From: Hygrocybe punicea
Lineage: Eukaryota > Basidiomycota > Agaricomycetes > Agaricales > Hygrophoraceae
Reading direction: 5' to 3'
Length of the DNA stretch: 64,000 nucleotides
Assembly: GCA_963556145.1 (NCBI GenBank)
Contig: OY744464.1
Span: 4,092,001-4,156,000 of the forward strand
The translations under genes and the position numbers were made by a program. Position 1 is the first letter of the stretch. Each line of letters starts with the position of its first letter. This document shows, piece by piece, positions 45,310-56,796 of this stretch. Under the pieces are notes generated by a model. It saw only the letters and a program-made list of their open reading frames with translations, was not told the origin of the DNA and did not search any database.

Positions 45310-46465
45310 TATATACAGAATATAAACCATTGCTCTTATCACCTTTTTGAGGATGCAAGGTACAAAAAAAGTGATCAGTGATGGACCGACCACATCAAAA
45401 AAGTGATCAGTGATATCACTGAAAAGACGTGCATGCAGATTCAGTGCCTTCAGCAATGCCTTTGTCCCTAACAGTGCTCCGGACCTTGTTTATCGTTGAT
45501 TCTACTCCCCACAGTGCCTGTTGCTGCTGTAAGTATTACATCCTTGCCTTTCCCCAGGATAGCCTTTATGACAGAGCTTTGCCAGTGGCAAGGATTATGC
45601 CCCAGAGCCTTGATGGTTTTTCCCTGAGGTTTTCAGATGATAAGGGTATGCCTGGTGACATCAACATCATTTTCTGTAGAGATAGGAATATGTATTTCTC
45701 AAAATCGCTACCTACACGTCCAAACGGGAAAACCCTTTGATCCATGCTGAGGACGTTATATTTGGACAGCGATGACATAACCCTAGTTTTGGGCCCAGCC
45801 ATTACTGACCTGTGAATATGACAAATCCTTGAATTAATGCTTCAGGCCAACCCTGATCAAGGGCTGGATGCTAAACCTTGAGCTAGTGCTTCTATATAAC
45901 CCAGAGTTAGTGCTAGACACTGAGAGTTAGTCCAGTGCTCAAAAATCCCTGGTCAAGGGTTTAGCGCAGGCATTTTCTACATATAAGATCCATAACTTGT
46001 AAAAAAAATGCTAAGTCCATCATTTGCCTTTGTTTGCCAACATTTGTTTTGTTACTCCTACTTCCACCACGAATCTCACTCTCCACCAGTTCCCTCACTT
46101 CTCCTTATCACTTCTCCCCTCTCTCCTGTGGCTTGAGCTTCGAGGTCCTGACTACCTGGTACTCAGTCTCTCCCATCATCCTGCTAATCCCATTGGCCCT
46201 TGTTACTTATCCTGCAGTTTACCTTGCTGTCACCCCATCTTTGAAGGTTTCTCCACCTCCTTCAGTAGTTTAGAGTAGTTAGGTTACCCTCAGTGTTATA
46301 GGATAGTTGTTTGTAATGCTAATTGGTGGTTTCATGCTATAAAAGTATTTGAGGGTGGATTTTACACAATTACAGCGCGAGAGAAAGCTTGACCCACAGG
46401 ACAAAGCTTAGGTTGTGTCAGCACGGAAACTATGGTTATTTTTCAATCCCAGACAAATATAACAT
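45310..46465. other. No gene seen
   Basis: Short frames only. A direct repeat of aaaaaagtgatcagtgat occurs at about 45,368 and 45,398, and degenerate ctggatgcta/tagtgct repeats at about 45,840-45,960. Confidence 0.6.
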
Positions 46466-46920
46466 TGATACACTTGAGGTCCTTGTGGGGACCGAGTGTG
46501 AATGCGAGGTCGTGGGTCTCCGAGTGCGTTGGGGTCGTAAAACGAGTGTGGGGGGGACAGATTAGTGAAATAAAACGGAGACACGAAGGGGTGGACAAAG
46601 GTAATGGCACGTGATGGATGTGACAGCATGACATGATAACAAAGAGGGCCAAGTTGTGCTGCCAAGGAGGCATGACAGGCAATAGAAAATGAATAGAAGT
46701 GTCGAAGATGTCGGGGAAGACTTGAGGGAAACTAGACAATAGGGAATGCTGGAAAATGCTGCCAAAACTGGTGCAACAAGTGGCTAAGCTGCTGATAAGC
46801 GCTGGAAAAGGGATAACCAAAAAGCTGAGATGACTTGGGACCCCTCGCGGTGGGCTCCAAAATGATACACTTGAGGTCCTTGTGGGGACCAAGTGTGAAT
46901 GTGAGGTCGTGGGTCTCCGA
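46466..46920 (-). mobile_element. TRIM: miniature LTR element
   Basis: Two 58-bp direct repeats (46,466-46,523 and 46,863-46,920, tgatacacttgaggtcc...ggtctccga) enclose 339 bp. On the minus strand the primer-binding 17-mer TGGAGCCCACCGCGAGG (46,859-46,843) follows the 5' repeat. The interior resembles the start of the family 2 interior (34,880-35,000). No clear target duplication. Confidence 0.8.
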
Positions 46921-46981
46921 AGCCACTCAAGAGAGCTCAAACTCGAAGAAGGGGAAAAGGAGTCTTGTTTGTCTTGATTTA

Positions 46982-47658
46982 CGACAGTCTTTACAGCGAT
47001 TTCGGAAACTAATGTCCGCGCCACTTTTTTTATTTTTTTTTTGAGGCGCTTACAAAGGCTCGGTCAGTGCCGTGCCTTTGTGGCTGAGAAACAAGAAATA
47101 TGAGATTTATGCTACATACTCCTATTACAGCTCTATTCTAGGCCTAAATAAATAAATCTGAACCTTCTAAGTTCATTTTTGTATTATTATAATGAGCTTT
47201 TAGTGACCCACTGACTTTATAGCTTAGCTAAGTTAGCTTAGGCTAATTAGTGCTATTTTGGCTGAAATCTTATCAAAAAAATGGGGAATATCAGAACCAA
47301 ATACAATAATGAAAATTCATTGTTTTATCATGTTGCAAATGATGTGATTTTAAGACTTTCCAAAACAAGCCAACTTTCCAAAACAAGCCAATATCTCGTG
47401 ACCAAAAAGGAAATTCAGTTATTTTGTACTTCCTTCAGTTAGGATGGTATTTCAAGGTGCTGTAAGGTGTAGATAGGTTTATTTAGGCTTAAGGTAGAGC
47501 TGCATTACGGATAGCTGGCATGAATGACATATAAAACCATATTTCTTGTTTCTCAGCCACAATGGCACAGCACTGACCGAGCCTTTGTAAGCGCCTCAAA
47601 AAAAAATAAAAAAAAGTGGCGCGGACATTAGTTTCCGAAATCACTGTAAATACTGAAG
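46982..47658. mobile_element. Tc1/mariner-like miniature element
   Basis: 677 bp; inverted ends include TTTACAG.GATTTCGGAAAC and continue through gtccgcgccac and gaggcgcttacaaaggctcgg, flanked by TA at 46,980-46,981 and 47,659-47,660. AT-rich interior without a transposase. Confidence 0.82.
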
Positions 47659-48202
47659 TAAATAAGAAAAGAAAGAAATCTAAAATAAACCAAATTGGGG
47701 CTCAGCGGTGATACAGGTGTATCAACGTCCCTGGCATAGAATCAGCCTGTTTCTATCCCTTATCCAGGGCTCTGAGAAAAAACCCTGAACTAGGGTTGTG
47801 CACCAACAGGCATGTAGGAGTTATCTAAATCTGTGGCTGACGTTATTTACCAATGTTATCTGCACAGTGTAATAAGAGTACGGTGTTTAAATTTGCATCG
47901 GCGGAGTCTCAATATATCGGAATTTTCCTATTCGGATGAAGCCGACCCTTGGAAGAGGCTTGGCAGGAGCCTGAAATTTGGAGACTTGGATTTCGGAACA
48001 ATACTCTCATCGGACATTCAAACTGCCGTACGCTTGGCAGGAGCCTGGTTGTTCACAGCCTGAGATAAAACCGTATACAGTATGTTGTGGTTCACAACCA
48101 ACAGCCCAGAACCAAATGGCCGGGTCGTCTCCAAGAGAAGACCAAATCCCTCTCTTGTCCTTTGGTTAGTCGGCCACTTTGTTTGCCTAACGTTTTCGAA
48201 TA
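47659..48202 (+). promoter_or_regulatory. Upstream region of the MFS gene
   Basis: 544 bp between the last repeat and the transporter start. Contains no supported ORF; the last 60 bases are T/C-rich, typical of fungal promoters. No binding site can be named. Confidence 0.4.
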
Positions 48203-50120
48203 ATGTTCCTCTCCCAAGAACAGGGCGATGTCACGGTATACCCCCAGACTGCGGGAGTGGATGCGCATGTCTTGTTTGGAGGTATCGGGGCTCGGCAGAA
48301 ACTGGAAAACACACTCTTGCGCAAACTTGACCGGCGAATGGCTATCCTCATTCTCATATACATTCTGAACTATGTATGTCCCTTCGTATTTCTATCACGT
48401 TCAGCGCACAACCTATGACCTAGTTCAGATTGACAGAAACAACGTGGCGTGGGTGGTGATTTGTCGATATATTCAACCTGCTCATTGCGACACAGGGCTG
48501 CGAGGTTGCGTGGTTTCGAAACCGACCTGCACTTGAAAGGCCAAGAGTTTAACACAATTCTTGGCATTCTGTACGTCGGATATGGGCTGATGCAAGTTCC
48601 GTCGTGAGTGGCATTATTGTTGTTCAAATTCAGCTCAACAATTTCACCCAGAAACATGTTTTTGAATCACGTCGGGAAGCCGTCGGTTTATTTGCCTTGC
48701 TGTATGATTCTATGGGGCTTCATCTCCATTCTCACTGGTGCGTTAATCCATTTCTCTTTCACCTGCAGTTTTCCTGAAACGACCGACCCAGGGTTTACTA
48801 CAAAGTTTGTTCTTTCGTTTGTTGCAATGCCTCATTTAAATGCTTTGCAACTATTCAGTTTCTTCGGAGCAGTATTCACGAGATTTTTTCTTGGCTTTGT
48901 GGAGGCGGCCTTCTTTCCCGGTGCCCTTTTGCTGCTGTCCAAATGGTACAAGCGAAACGAGCTTGGCCAGAGAACCGCACTTTTTACATGTGGATTCCTG
49001 CTAAGCAATGCTTTTGGTGCTCTCATCGCGTCTGGCATCCTTGACAGCATGGAGGGCAAGATGGGTTTCGCTGCATGGCGGTATGTACCTGATTTACGGA
49101 CCTTGGTTATTCCATACCCATGTCCTGTTTATTAGGTGGCTTTTCTTTGTCGAAGGTACATTGACCATCTTGGCGGCCATCTTGGCTCTCTTTATTCTCC
49201 CAGACTTCCCAGGCACCACCTCTAGCTGGCTTAGCCCCGAAGAGAATGCCCTTGCGAAATGGCGCATGGTCGAGGATGCCGGTGTTGACGACAAGGATGA
49301 GACAGAGGGAAATTGGGAGCAAACTACTGGGCTCCGCATGGCCCTGGCTGACTGGAAAGTGTGGTGGCTTGCCCTGTTGTTAACGGGCATGGCTGTTTCC
49401 CTTTCGTTCAATGCGTTCTTCCCGACATTGAGTGCGACGTTGGGGTACAATCGCACGGTGACCCTCTTGTTGTGTGCTCCTCCATGGATATTGGCCACTG
49501 TGATTGCTTTTGCTGTCTCCAGGTATAGATATACATGACTCGATGAGGTGACGCGCTGATCAAATCACCAACAGACACTCAGATCACGTTGGTGAACGAT
49601 GTTGGCACATTGTTATCCCGTTGATCTTCGGGATAGTCGGATTCACAATTGCAATCTCAACCATGAATACCGGTGCGCGTTACTTCGCGCTGTGAGCAAT
49701 CTATCCATTATCACAAGTTCCTCCACTAAACTCCCCTTACATTCAGATTCTTAATGGCGCAGTCTTACGCCGGATCCGTTGTTTTCTTTGCATGGACTAG
49801 TAATTCAATAGCTCGGCCCGCCTCAAAGCGTGCGGTGGCGTTGGCGTTCATTAATGCATTTTCCACAGTGGGAAACATTGCCGGATCGTGAGCCTTCATA
49901 TAACATTTGTCTTCTGTATCCGTTGACAGCGTACAGGTACGTCTGGCCCAAGATTTGGGAGCCTAAGTACGGGCCCTCGTATGCGATCTGCATTTCGACA
50001 AGTGCAGTGGCGATTATCATGTGCGTTGTATTCCGACAACATCTAGCATCCTTAAACCGAGAAATCCGGAGAAGGGAGGAGAACGGGGAGCAGAATCTAG
50101 AATTCCGATACTTACTTTGA
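48203..50120 (+). CDS. MFS transporter, anion:cation symporter family (nicotinate/allantoate permease type)
   Basis: About nine exons on the plus strand. Start MFLSQEQGDV; the first helix ends ILNY and after a 60-nt intron continues IDRNNVA, the conserved TM1 loop of the ACS family (TNA1/DAL5-like). Later exons give GRFETDLHLKG-type, the TM4-5 signature RFFLGFVEAAFFPGALLLLS, KWYKRNELGQRTALF, WLFFVEGTLTI, then a cytoplasmic loop with LPDFPGTTSSWLSPEE, and TM7-12 through YVWPKIWEPKYGPSY to the stop. Twelve helices are expected at the plasma membrane. Substrate is unproven: family members carry nicotinate, allantoate, pantothenate or vitamin-like anions. The gene looks intact, with canonical introns of about 50-70 nt. 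It is the first host gene after the repeat block. Confidence 0.85.
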
Positions 50121-50199
50121 TGATTCGGTTAGATTAGACTTTCTAATTTCGGTCATATGGGAATCTTGAAAATCGCGATTGATAAGAAGTGAAACACTA

Positions 50200-50963
50200 C
50201 AGTGTTGACCCACCCCTTGATACACCCCCACTCCTTGATACACTTATAGGAAAACTCACTCAGTTTTCCTCCTATTTCTTAGAAAACTTGTGGCTACCAT
50301 CTTGTGTATGTTACTGATATGTATACCAATTTTGACTAGGATCTGAGTGGTAGTCATTACACACCAACCATATATACATCTGAAATCAGTCAGATTTGCA
50401 TGAAATCAACTTTTGTAACCACTCCTGACCCGAAATGGGGCCCAGAGTGTGTTGTTTTACCACCAAAGACTTATTTGTGACATATTAGTGGCTTAGTTTG
50501 TCTCTGGAATTAAAAGATTTTATGGAGAATTGACTGAGAAAATCTCATGTCTAGATTTTCTGATTTTGGAGTGTGACAGTATGCGACTCAAGGCACATGA
50601 TACAAGTCATGTTTGACCAAAAAAATGCAAGCCGACTGCCAGAGGATGTAGACAGTAGCTCCAGCGATGCTTCAGGCTCGGAAAGTGAATGATTTGATGA
50701 AATGCGACTTGGATCACCAATAATTTGATAACACAAGTGACATGTCACATGTGTCTCAAGGACAGGGTTGGTGTGACAAACAACACTCAATCATGTTGTA
50801 TAGATAAACTTAAATAGAATTGCATGGAAGCTCTCAATATTTTGGGATAAGCAACTTAAGATACTTTACAACATATCTGGGTACTTGATTTACAAGTAGA
50901 TGAGCATTTGAGGGAGAGGGAGCCAAATTTCAAAGTGGTGTCTCAAGGAGTGGGTCAACACTG
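50200..50963. mobile_element. Tc1/mariner-like miniature element before beta-mannosidase
   Basis: 764 bp; inverted ends CAGTGTTGACCCACYCCTTGA, flanked by TA (50,198-50,199 and 50,964-50,965). It fills most of the 857-bp space between the transporter and the mannosidase and ends 14 bp before the mannosidase ATG. No transposase. Confidence 0.9.
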
Positions 50964-50977
50964 TAGTACTTTCTTCG

Positions 50978-53900
50978 ATGAAACATTCTATCAACCCATT
51001 ATCGCAGAATTGGGAGTTTACTCAGACAGGCGGAGGTGAGGGCACAAAGGATGGTGAATGGCTACCCGTTTCGCAGTTCCCTACAACGATTCACGTCGAA
51101 CTGCTTAATCTTGGGAAGATGCCTGACCCGGTGCGTCAATTCCCCTGATGAAAGTTGTTGTCCTGGGAGACCCGAGTTTAATCCCATAATTCTCTCATCA
51201 GTACGTCGGATTGAACGATTGTAAGGTGCAATGTCGGTCAACTTCACCCTTTCCTTCGACGACTGAAATTGACGCCTCGATTCAACCCAGGGATTGGAGA
51301 GGCCAATTGGGCATTTAAAAATACCTTCGAGTTGTCCGAGGAAGAGCTTGCATCGCCAAATGCCGATCTTGTTTTCGAGGGCATAGACACATTTGCCTTG
51401 GTCGAGCTTGTGAGGACTTTTCACCAAGCTGTAACATTGGCCAGGATATTCACTACTGTTCAGAATGGCCACAAGATACTCGAGTAAGCTATAGAATTTT
51501 TTCAGTTCCAAATAACCCAATTTCTCCAGGACCCAAAATCAGTTTATGTCCTACACCATTCCTGTAAAGCAGTACTTGAGACTAGGCAAGAATAAGATGT
51601 TCGTTAACTTTGAAAGCGCTTTCTTGAAAGTATTTTGGTCTTTCAAGTTTCTTTGACTTTTCCAGATGAATTTGTTCTGCAGGGAAGAGACATAGAGAAA
51701 AAGGACGGAAAATTTGCGGTCTGGAACGGCGATGCGAGTCGCGTTCATGTTCGCAAAGCGCAGTACACGTATGTCTCATTTTAGTTCTCGAGTCAAATAA
51801 TGATGCTATCACAGGTACGGATGGGATTGGGGTTAGTTCTGACTGTTCGTTATTTCACAAGGGTGATATCCCCCAACCGTCTCTCTTTAGGTCCGACTCT
51901 CATGACGGTAGGCCCCTGGAGGCCCGTCAACCTGCATCTCTATGAACACCGCATTACCGATCTCGACATCAGAAGCAAAGTACGGGAAACCCTGGATGTA
52001 TGCATGACAGTTGATTTATCTCTTTCGGACGCAATCTCCGGTGTTTGTGCATCAGTTGTCCTGAAAAGCTCGGATAGTAACAAGAAGATGGCGGTGAGCT
52101 TCATCATGATACATGCTGGTCATGGCAGAACAGAGTTCTACTTTATTCCCGGAGCGATAGACCTTTGGTATCCTGTTGGATACGGTAAACAATCGATGTA
52201 CACAGTTGAGGTTGAGATATTCGACCCGGTAAATGCACAGTCGATTCCGGAATTCGCCTTGTTTAGGTTGATTTCTTTTTCGTATTAGACGCAGTCTGGA
52301 AAGGTGATTGACTATCGAAAGCAGAAGATATCATTCCGGCGCACTCGTATCGTCCAAGACAAATTGATCGACGAGGGGGGATTGTCCTTTGTCTTTGAGA
52401 TCAACAACATCCGAATATTCTGTGGCGGCACGTTGTTACTTGCATCTTTGTTCATGGACTGACAATAGTCTTTGCACACAGGATCGAATTGGATCCCGCC
52501 TGATTCATTTCTCACAACGTTTGTGCGAACCTCACCTTTGCTTGTAAAAAACTGAGGCCACTTAGCGTGAGCGCCTCGAGGTACAAAGCGTTGCTTCAGT
52601 TATTAGTTGACGGTAACCAGAATATGGTCCGTGTCTGGGGAGGAGGTGTCTACGAAGCTGAGGTTTTCTATGATATCTGTGATGGTGAATAATCTCATCT
52701 CAACCTGTCCTCCTGATCGTAGTTGAAATGTGGATACCAGAACTTGGAAGTAAGTTTCACCATCGTTTCTCTCCATTTTAAACACCCAACTAGGTACAGT
52801 TCTTGTGTGGCAAGACTTTATGTTCGCATGCGGTCAAGTAAACACCTTTCTTGTGGACCATTTGGCATTCGAAATGATTATTATCCAGTATCCTGCAGGC
52901 GATTCTTTCTTGAAACTGGTACGAGAAGAAGCGGAACAGACCGTTAAAATGCTCAGACACCACCCCTCGGTTGTCATTCTTGGTGGGCACAATTGGGTAC
53001 GATTATGTCGTTGCTTTTAACGAAATTCTCTAGCTGGAAATAACGAGGGCCAGCCATTTGTCCATAAAAATATTTCACCTTGATAACATTTTCTCACAGA
53101 TTACCAGATTGCTGAACAACTTGGGCTCGACCTTGACTATTCCGATGAAGATTCAGACTTCCGGAAAACTAACTTTCCGGCGCGCCACATCTACGAACGT
53201 GTTCTGCCGGGTGTGGTCAAGAAGGTCTCCGACATATATTATCACCGCGGCTCTCCATATTCGGGCCAAGGCAAGCCCACAACTGACCAGACGTTTGGGG
53301 ATCTTCATCAATGTGAGTGGAAGCTGATTGGGCTATGCATCCAACTGTGGTGCATTTCATGAATCATCACCAGGGAATGTTTGGCATGGCTCGCAGGAGC
53401 CTTGGCACAACTGGAACAAACTGGCAGGGCGTTTTGTGTCAGAATTTGGAATGTATGTGTCGTAGTCTTAAAGAATAAGACTTCGATGTGACACCTCCTA
53501 TAGGCAGGCGTTCCCCAATATTCGAACAGTTGACTATTGGCTTGGTGGAGACATATCTGAGCGATTTCCTCAATCAAGGTTTGTACTTGCATCTAGTCAT
53601 CGTCACTGCAAGCTAAATTGCTGTATTTACACAGAATCAACAATAATCATAACAAGGCCGTCGGATTCGAACGCCGTTTGGAGGTTACTTCGTTCGGCAC
53701 AATTGCTTGATTCACGCTTACATATTAGACATTTTCTGACAGCTCTACCTCGTAGAAAACTTCAAACATTCGTTCGAGATGGAAAGGTAAGTGGCTGTTT
53801 ACTAAAGTCCCAGTGCTTTCCGACAGCTTCTTTAGTTATATATACTACACTCAAGTGATGCAAGCGGAAACTCTTGCTTCCGCTTATCGGCTATGGAGGC

Positions 53901-54763
53901 GGAATTGGCGTGGAAAGGGTAGAGAGTACACGGCAGGCGCTCTTGTGTGGCAAGTAAGCCGATGCAAACTTATCGCATTTTAACTTCAACATATTTTGTA
54001 GGCTAACGACTGCTGGCCCGTCACTTCCTGGTCCATCATCGACTATTATCTACGACCTAAACCTGCTTATTTCACCATTGCCCGTGAACTTCGCTCATTC
54101 ACGGTTGGCATGATGCGAAAAGAGAAGAAAACCTTTCTGGACGAACGGACTGCTGCATTTTATAAAATCGACACTGTCCTCGAAATATGGGGCACCAATA
54201 GCAGGCTTTTTGAGAAGAAGGTTACATTGGAGGTAACCTCGTTTGACCTGCGATCAAATTGGAGGAGTAAGTGGTCGAAGGAAGTGGTGCTGGCTTTGAA
54301 TGCCAGTACAGAGCTTTACAACGGAGACCTTCCAGGACAGCCGAGCAGGACCAACGATAGTGATGTCCCTAAGGCCATCGTTGTATCTTCACGACTATTC
54401 GACGAGGCTGGTGCTGTGCTCTGCCGATGTTCAAACTGGTACGACTACTGATATTTAATGTTCTCCTTCTGAGGTCTTTTGACTAGGCCTGAACCATTCA
54501 AGTTTATCAAATTCCCACATGAGGAAGAATTGGGTTTAAAGATCACTCAGACTGTGTCCCCTGAAGGGGAGTTCGTGACTGTATCGACACTTAAACCTGT
54601 CAAAGGTTTAGTGCTCGATGTTGATGGCCCGGAAGTGAAATGGAGCGACCAGGCAATAGATCTTATGCCAGATGATCCTCAAACATTGAAAGCGGAAGGG
54701 TTGGCAGGTAGAGAAGTGAAAGTTCGGTATCTTGGGTTGGAAGAGAAGGCCTCTCGTTCTTAG
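50978..54763 (+). CDS. Beta-mannosidase, glycoside hydrolase family 2
   Basis: At least 15 short exons. The N-terminal jelly-roll domain has NWEFTQTG, FPTTIHVELLNLGKMPDP, then VGLNDCKVQW and TFELSEEELA. Next are VRKAQYTYGWDWGPTLMTVGPWRPVNLHLYEH (split by a micro-exon), the catalytic barrel with NMVRVWGGGVYE and VLVWQDFMFACG, and the acid/base Glu in a 15-nt micro-exon (AGNNE, 53,034-53,048). The nucleophile Glu lies in FVSEFGMQ. The C-terminus has ANDCWPVTSWSI and ends LEEKASRS. Hydrolyses terminal beta-1,4-mannosides in mannan and N-glycan breakdown. There is no signal peptide at the chosen ATG, as in intracellular fungal clade B enzymes. The ATG is chosen because the frame runs straight into the conserved start; a mariner-like element ends just upstream. 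No disabling change was found. Confidence 0.88.
53034..53048 (+). other. 15-nt micro-exon with the catalytic acid/base Glu
   Basis: Flanked by two 51-nt introns (52,983-53,033, gtgggc donor and ctctag acceptor; 53,049-53,099, GC donor and cacag acceptor). It supplies GNNE between VVIL and DYQIAEQLG, the GH2 acid/base motif. Confidence 0.75.
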
Positions 54764-55079
54764 CCCATGTCATGTTGATAGAATTATCGTCTGGCTTGGT
54801 GTCTTGTAGCATTATCGGTGATTGGTTTGAATTCGTGTCTGCAGTTTTGCCCGTCATTAAGCTGCTGATCATCAAATGGTACAGGTCCACTTTCGAGATG
54901 ACAACTCTAAAAAAATATACACAATGACAAATGCTGGAATGCGGAACGTCTACTCTCGGAAGAAAGGCAACTCCAATGGCTGGTGGGAAGACCGTATGAT
55001 GACAACCGTATGATGACCACGATGATGAACAATGCAAGAGGAATAAGGGTTCAGGACGACTTGCTTGACAGCGCACGTA

Positions 55080-55863
55080 TCACATGATTACACACTTGCT
55101 AGGTTGGGGTTCGACATGGCCAATCGTGGAGCCCTTCTCGATTTCAGCAAGGCATAGTTCGAATACTTTAGCTGTGGAATAGTGAAAAAAAAAGAACAAG
55201 GCCGCGAGAGAGGTAGCCAAACGTACCAACATTAATATTGTTCTTCGCGCTGGTCTCAACCCATGCCGCTTTATTGGTCCTGGCCAATTCTTCTCCTTCA
55301 TCTGCAGCTACCTGTCGACTATGGTGATCATCAATCAACAAATAACGATGGGGCCGCGCTGCTCGACAGGTCCACTCACTTCTGCTGGAGATCGATTTTT
55401 GACCCAACGATGACACAGGGAATCTCGTTGATACCGCAAAAATCCACGATTTTGTCATACACAATCTGGATCATGTCGAAGGAATTGCGAGATGTCACGG
55501 AGTAGACAAGGACGTATCCATGAATTCCAATTGCGTGCTTGGAATTTAATATGGAGAACTCGTCCTGAATGACCGTTAGTTTCAAGACAAAAGAGGATAA
55601 GTATCATCCTGACCTGTCCTGCAGTGTCGATGATGTCGCAGTCGTAATCGATTCCATTGTGATTGACACTCTTGGAGAATGTGTTCTCGATGGTGGGGTA
55701 ATAGGCTTCTACAAAATGATCCTCGATAAACTGTATGACGAGCGACGATTTCCCTGTCGAAGTCGTAAGTTGCAGAAACTGGTTGAAATTTGGGTAACTC
55801 CTCACCAACCGAACGAGAACCAAGCACGGCGATTTTCCTCTTTTTCAAAGGATCACCAGTCAT
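55080..55863 (-). CDS. rhb1: Rheb small GTPase
   Basis: Four or five exons. Start MTGDPLKKRKIAVLGSRSVG, then after an intron KSSLVIQFIEDHFVEAYYPT, IENTFSK, DIIDTAGQDEFSILNSKHA and IGIHGYVLVYSVTSRNSFDM. These are near-diagnostic of Rheb, including the Arg in the P-loop (GSRSVGKSS). The fourth nucleotide motif reads SKIDL instead of the usual NKSD/NKxD, so the base contact Asn is Ser. ETSAKNN follows. The end is CVIM, a farnesylation CAAX box. Known role: GTP-bound Rheb activates TORC1 and links nutrients to growth at endomembranes. Convergent with the mannosidase, 316 bp between stops. The last exon has a short linker before KVFELCLAEIEKG. Confidence 0.93.
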
Positions 55864-56401
55864 GGCCAAAGAAAAGAGGGAGATGTAATGAGAGTGTGAG
55901 GGAGCAAAAATTGGAAAAGGGCGGCGTGTTGAACGTTGCTCCCTTATTGGCCGATGGCCGAGTTCTTTGGCCAGCCTGGAGCGCGAACACCAGACAATCA
56001 CTACGTATGTTAATACTTTTTTTTACAAATCCACATCAGCCTCCAAACGGTGGGTTAATGCTCGCGTGTATTTGGCATGGTCAACACTTGTAAATGTAAA
56101 TCTTAGGGAGCTCAGTTGATCACTCATGCTTCCCAGGGTGAATTATTGCTAACTTATTTGCATGTCCCAAACTTGCCGCCCAAAACTATTTCACCCACAG
56201 ACTAATGATAAGAATCCATAACCTTCCAAGATAATTGCTGAAACCACTATAACATAAAAATGTGAATAATAAACTCACTGAGAATATGAGAAAAGTGAAA
56301 CCTATAAAAATTAGAATATGAAGGGCTGGATGAATTTAAGTTATTTTGTTGTGCTGTATTCCAGAAGGAGATAGATTTTTAGTATCAGTTTTAGAAAGTT
56401 A
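55864..56401. other. Intergenic, no gene seen
   Basis: Upstream region of the Rheb gene and 3' flank of COQ10. AT-rich beyond 56,150; no ORF with coding character. Confidence 0.6.
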
Positions 56402-56784
56402 CACAGGGTGCACAGTAGCATACCATGTAACAAAGTATGTTGAATGTATTGGGAAAGTATACTAAATATTGTTATCATATTGTTGCATACAGTATGCAAA
56501 GAGTATTCAAAATGATGATTCAATATTTTGAAACAAAGTAAATTACCAGTACTGAATGACAATTTTAGAGTACTGCTTCAATAACAAGACATTTATTAAA
56601 ATTATTGAAGCAGTACTGTAAAATTGCTCTTTGATACTGGTAAGGTACTTTGTTTCAAAATATTGAATCATCATCTTGAATACTCTTTGAATACTGTGTG
56701 CAACAATATGATAACAATATTTAGTATACTTTCCCAATACATTCAACATACTTTGTTACATAGTATGCTACTGTGCACCCTGTG
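56402..56784. mobile_element. PIF/Harbinger-like miniature element
   Basis: 383 bp, almost entirely a long inverted repeat. The ends CACAGGGTGCACAGTAGCAT are flanked by tta (56,399-56,401 and 56,785-56,787). A 3-bp TTA/TWA target fits PIF/Harbinger. It ends 12 bp after the COQ10 stop codon. Confidence 0.88.
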
Positions 56785-56796
56785 TTATGTTTTGGT

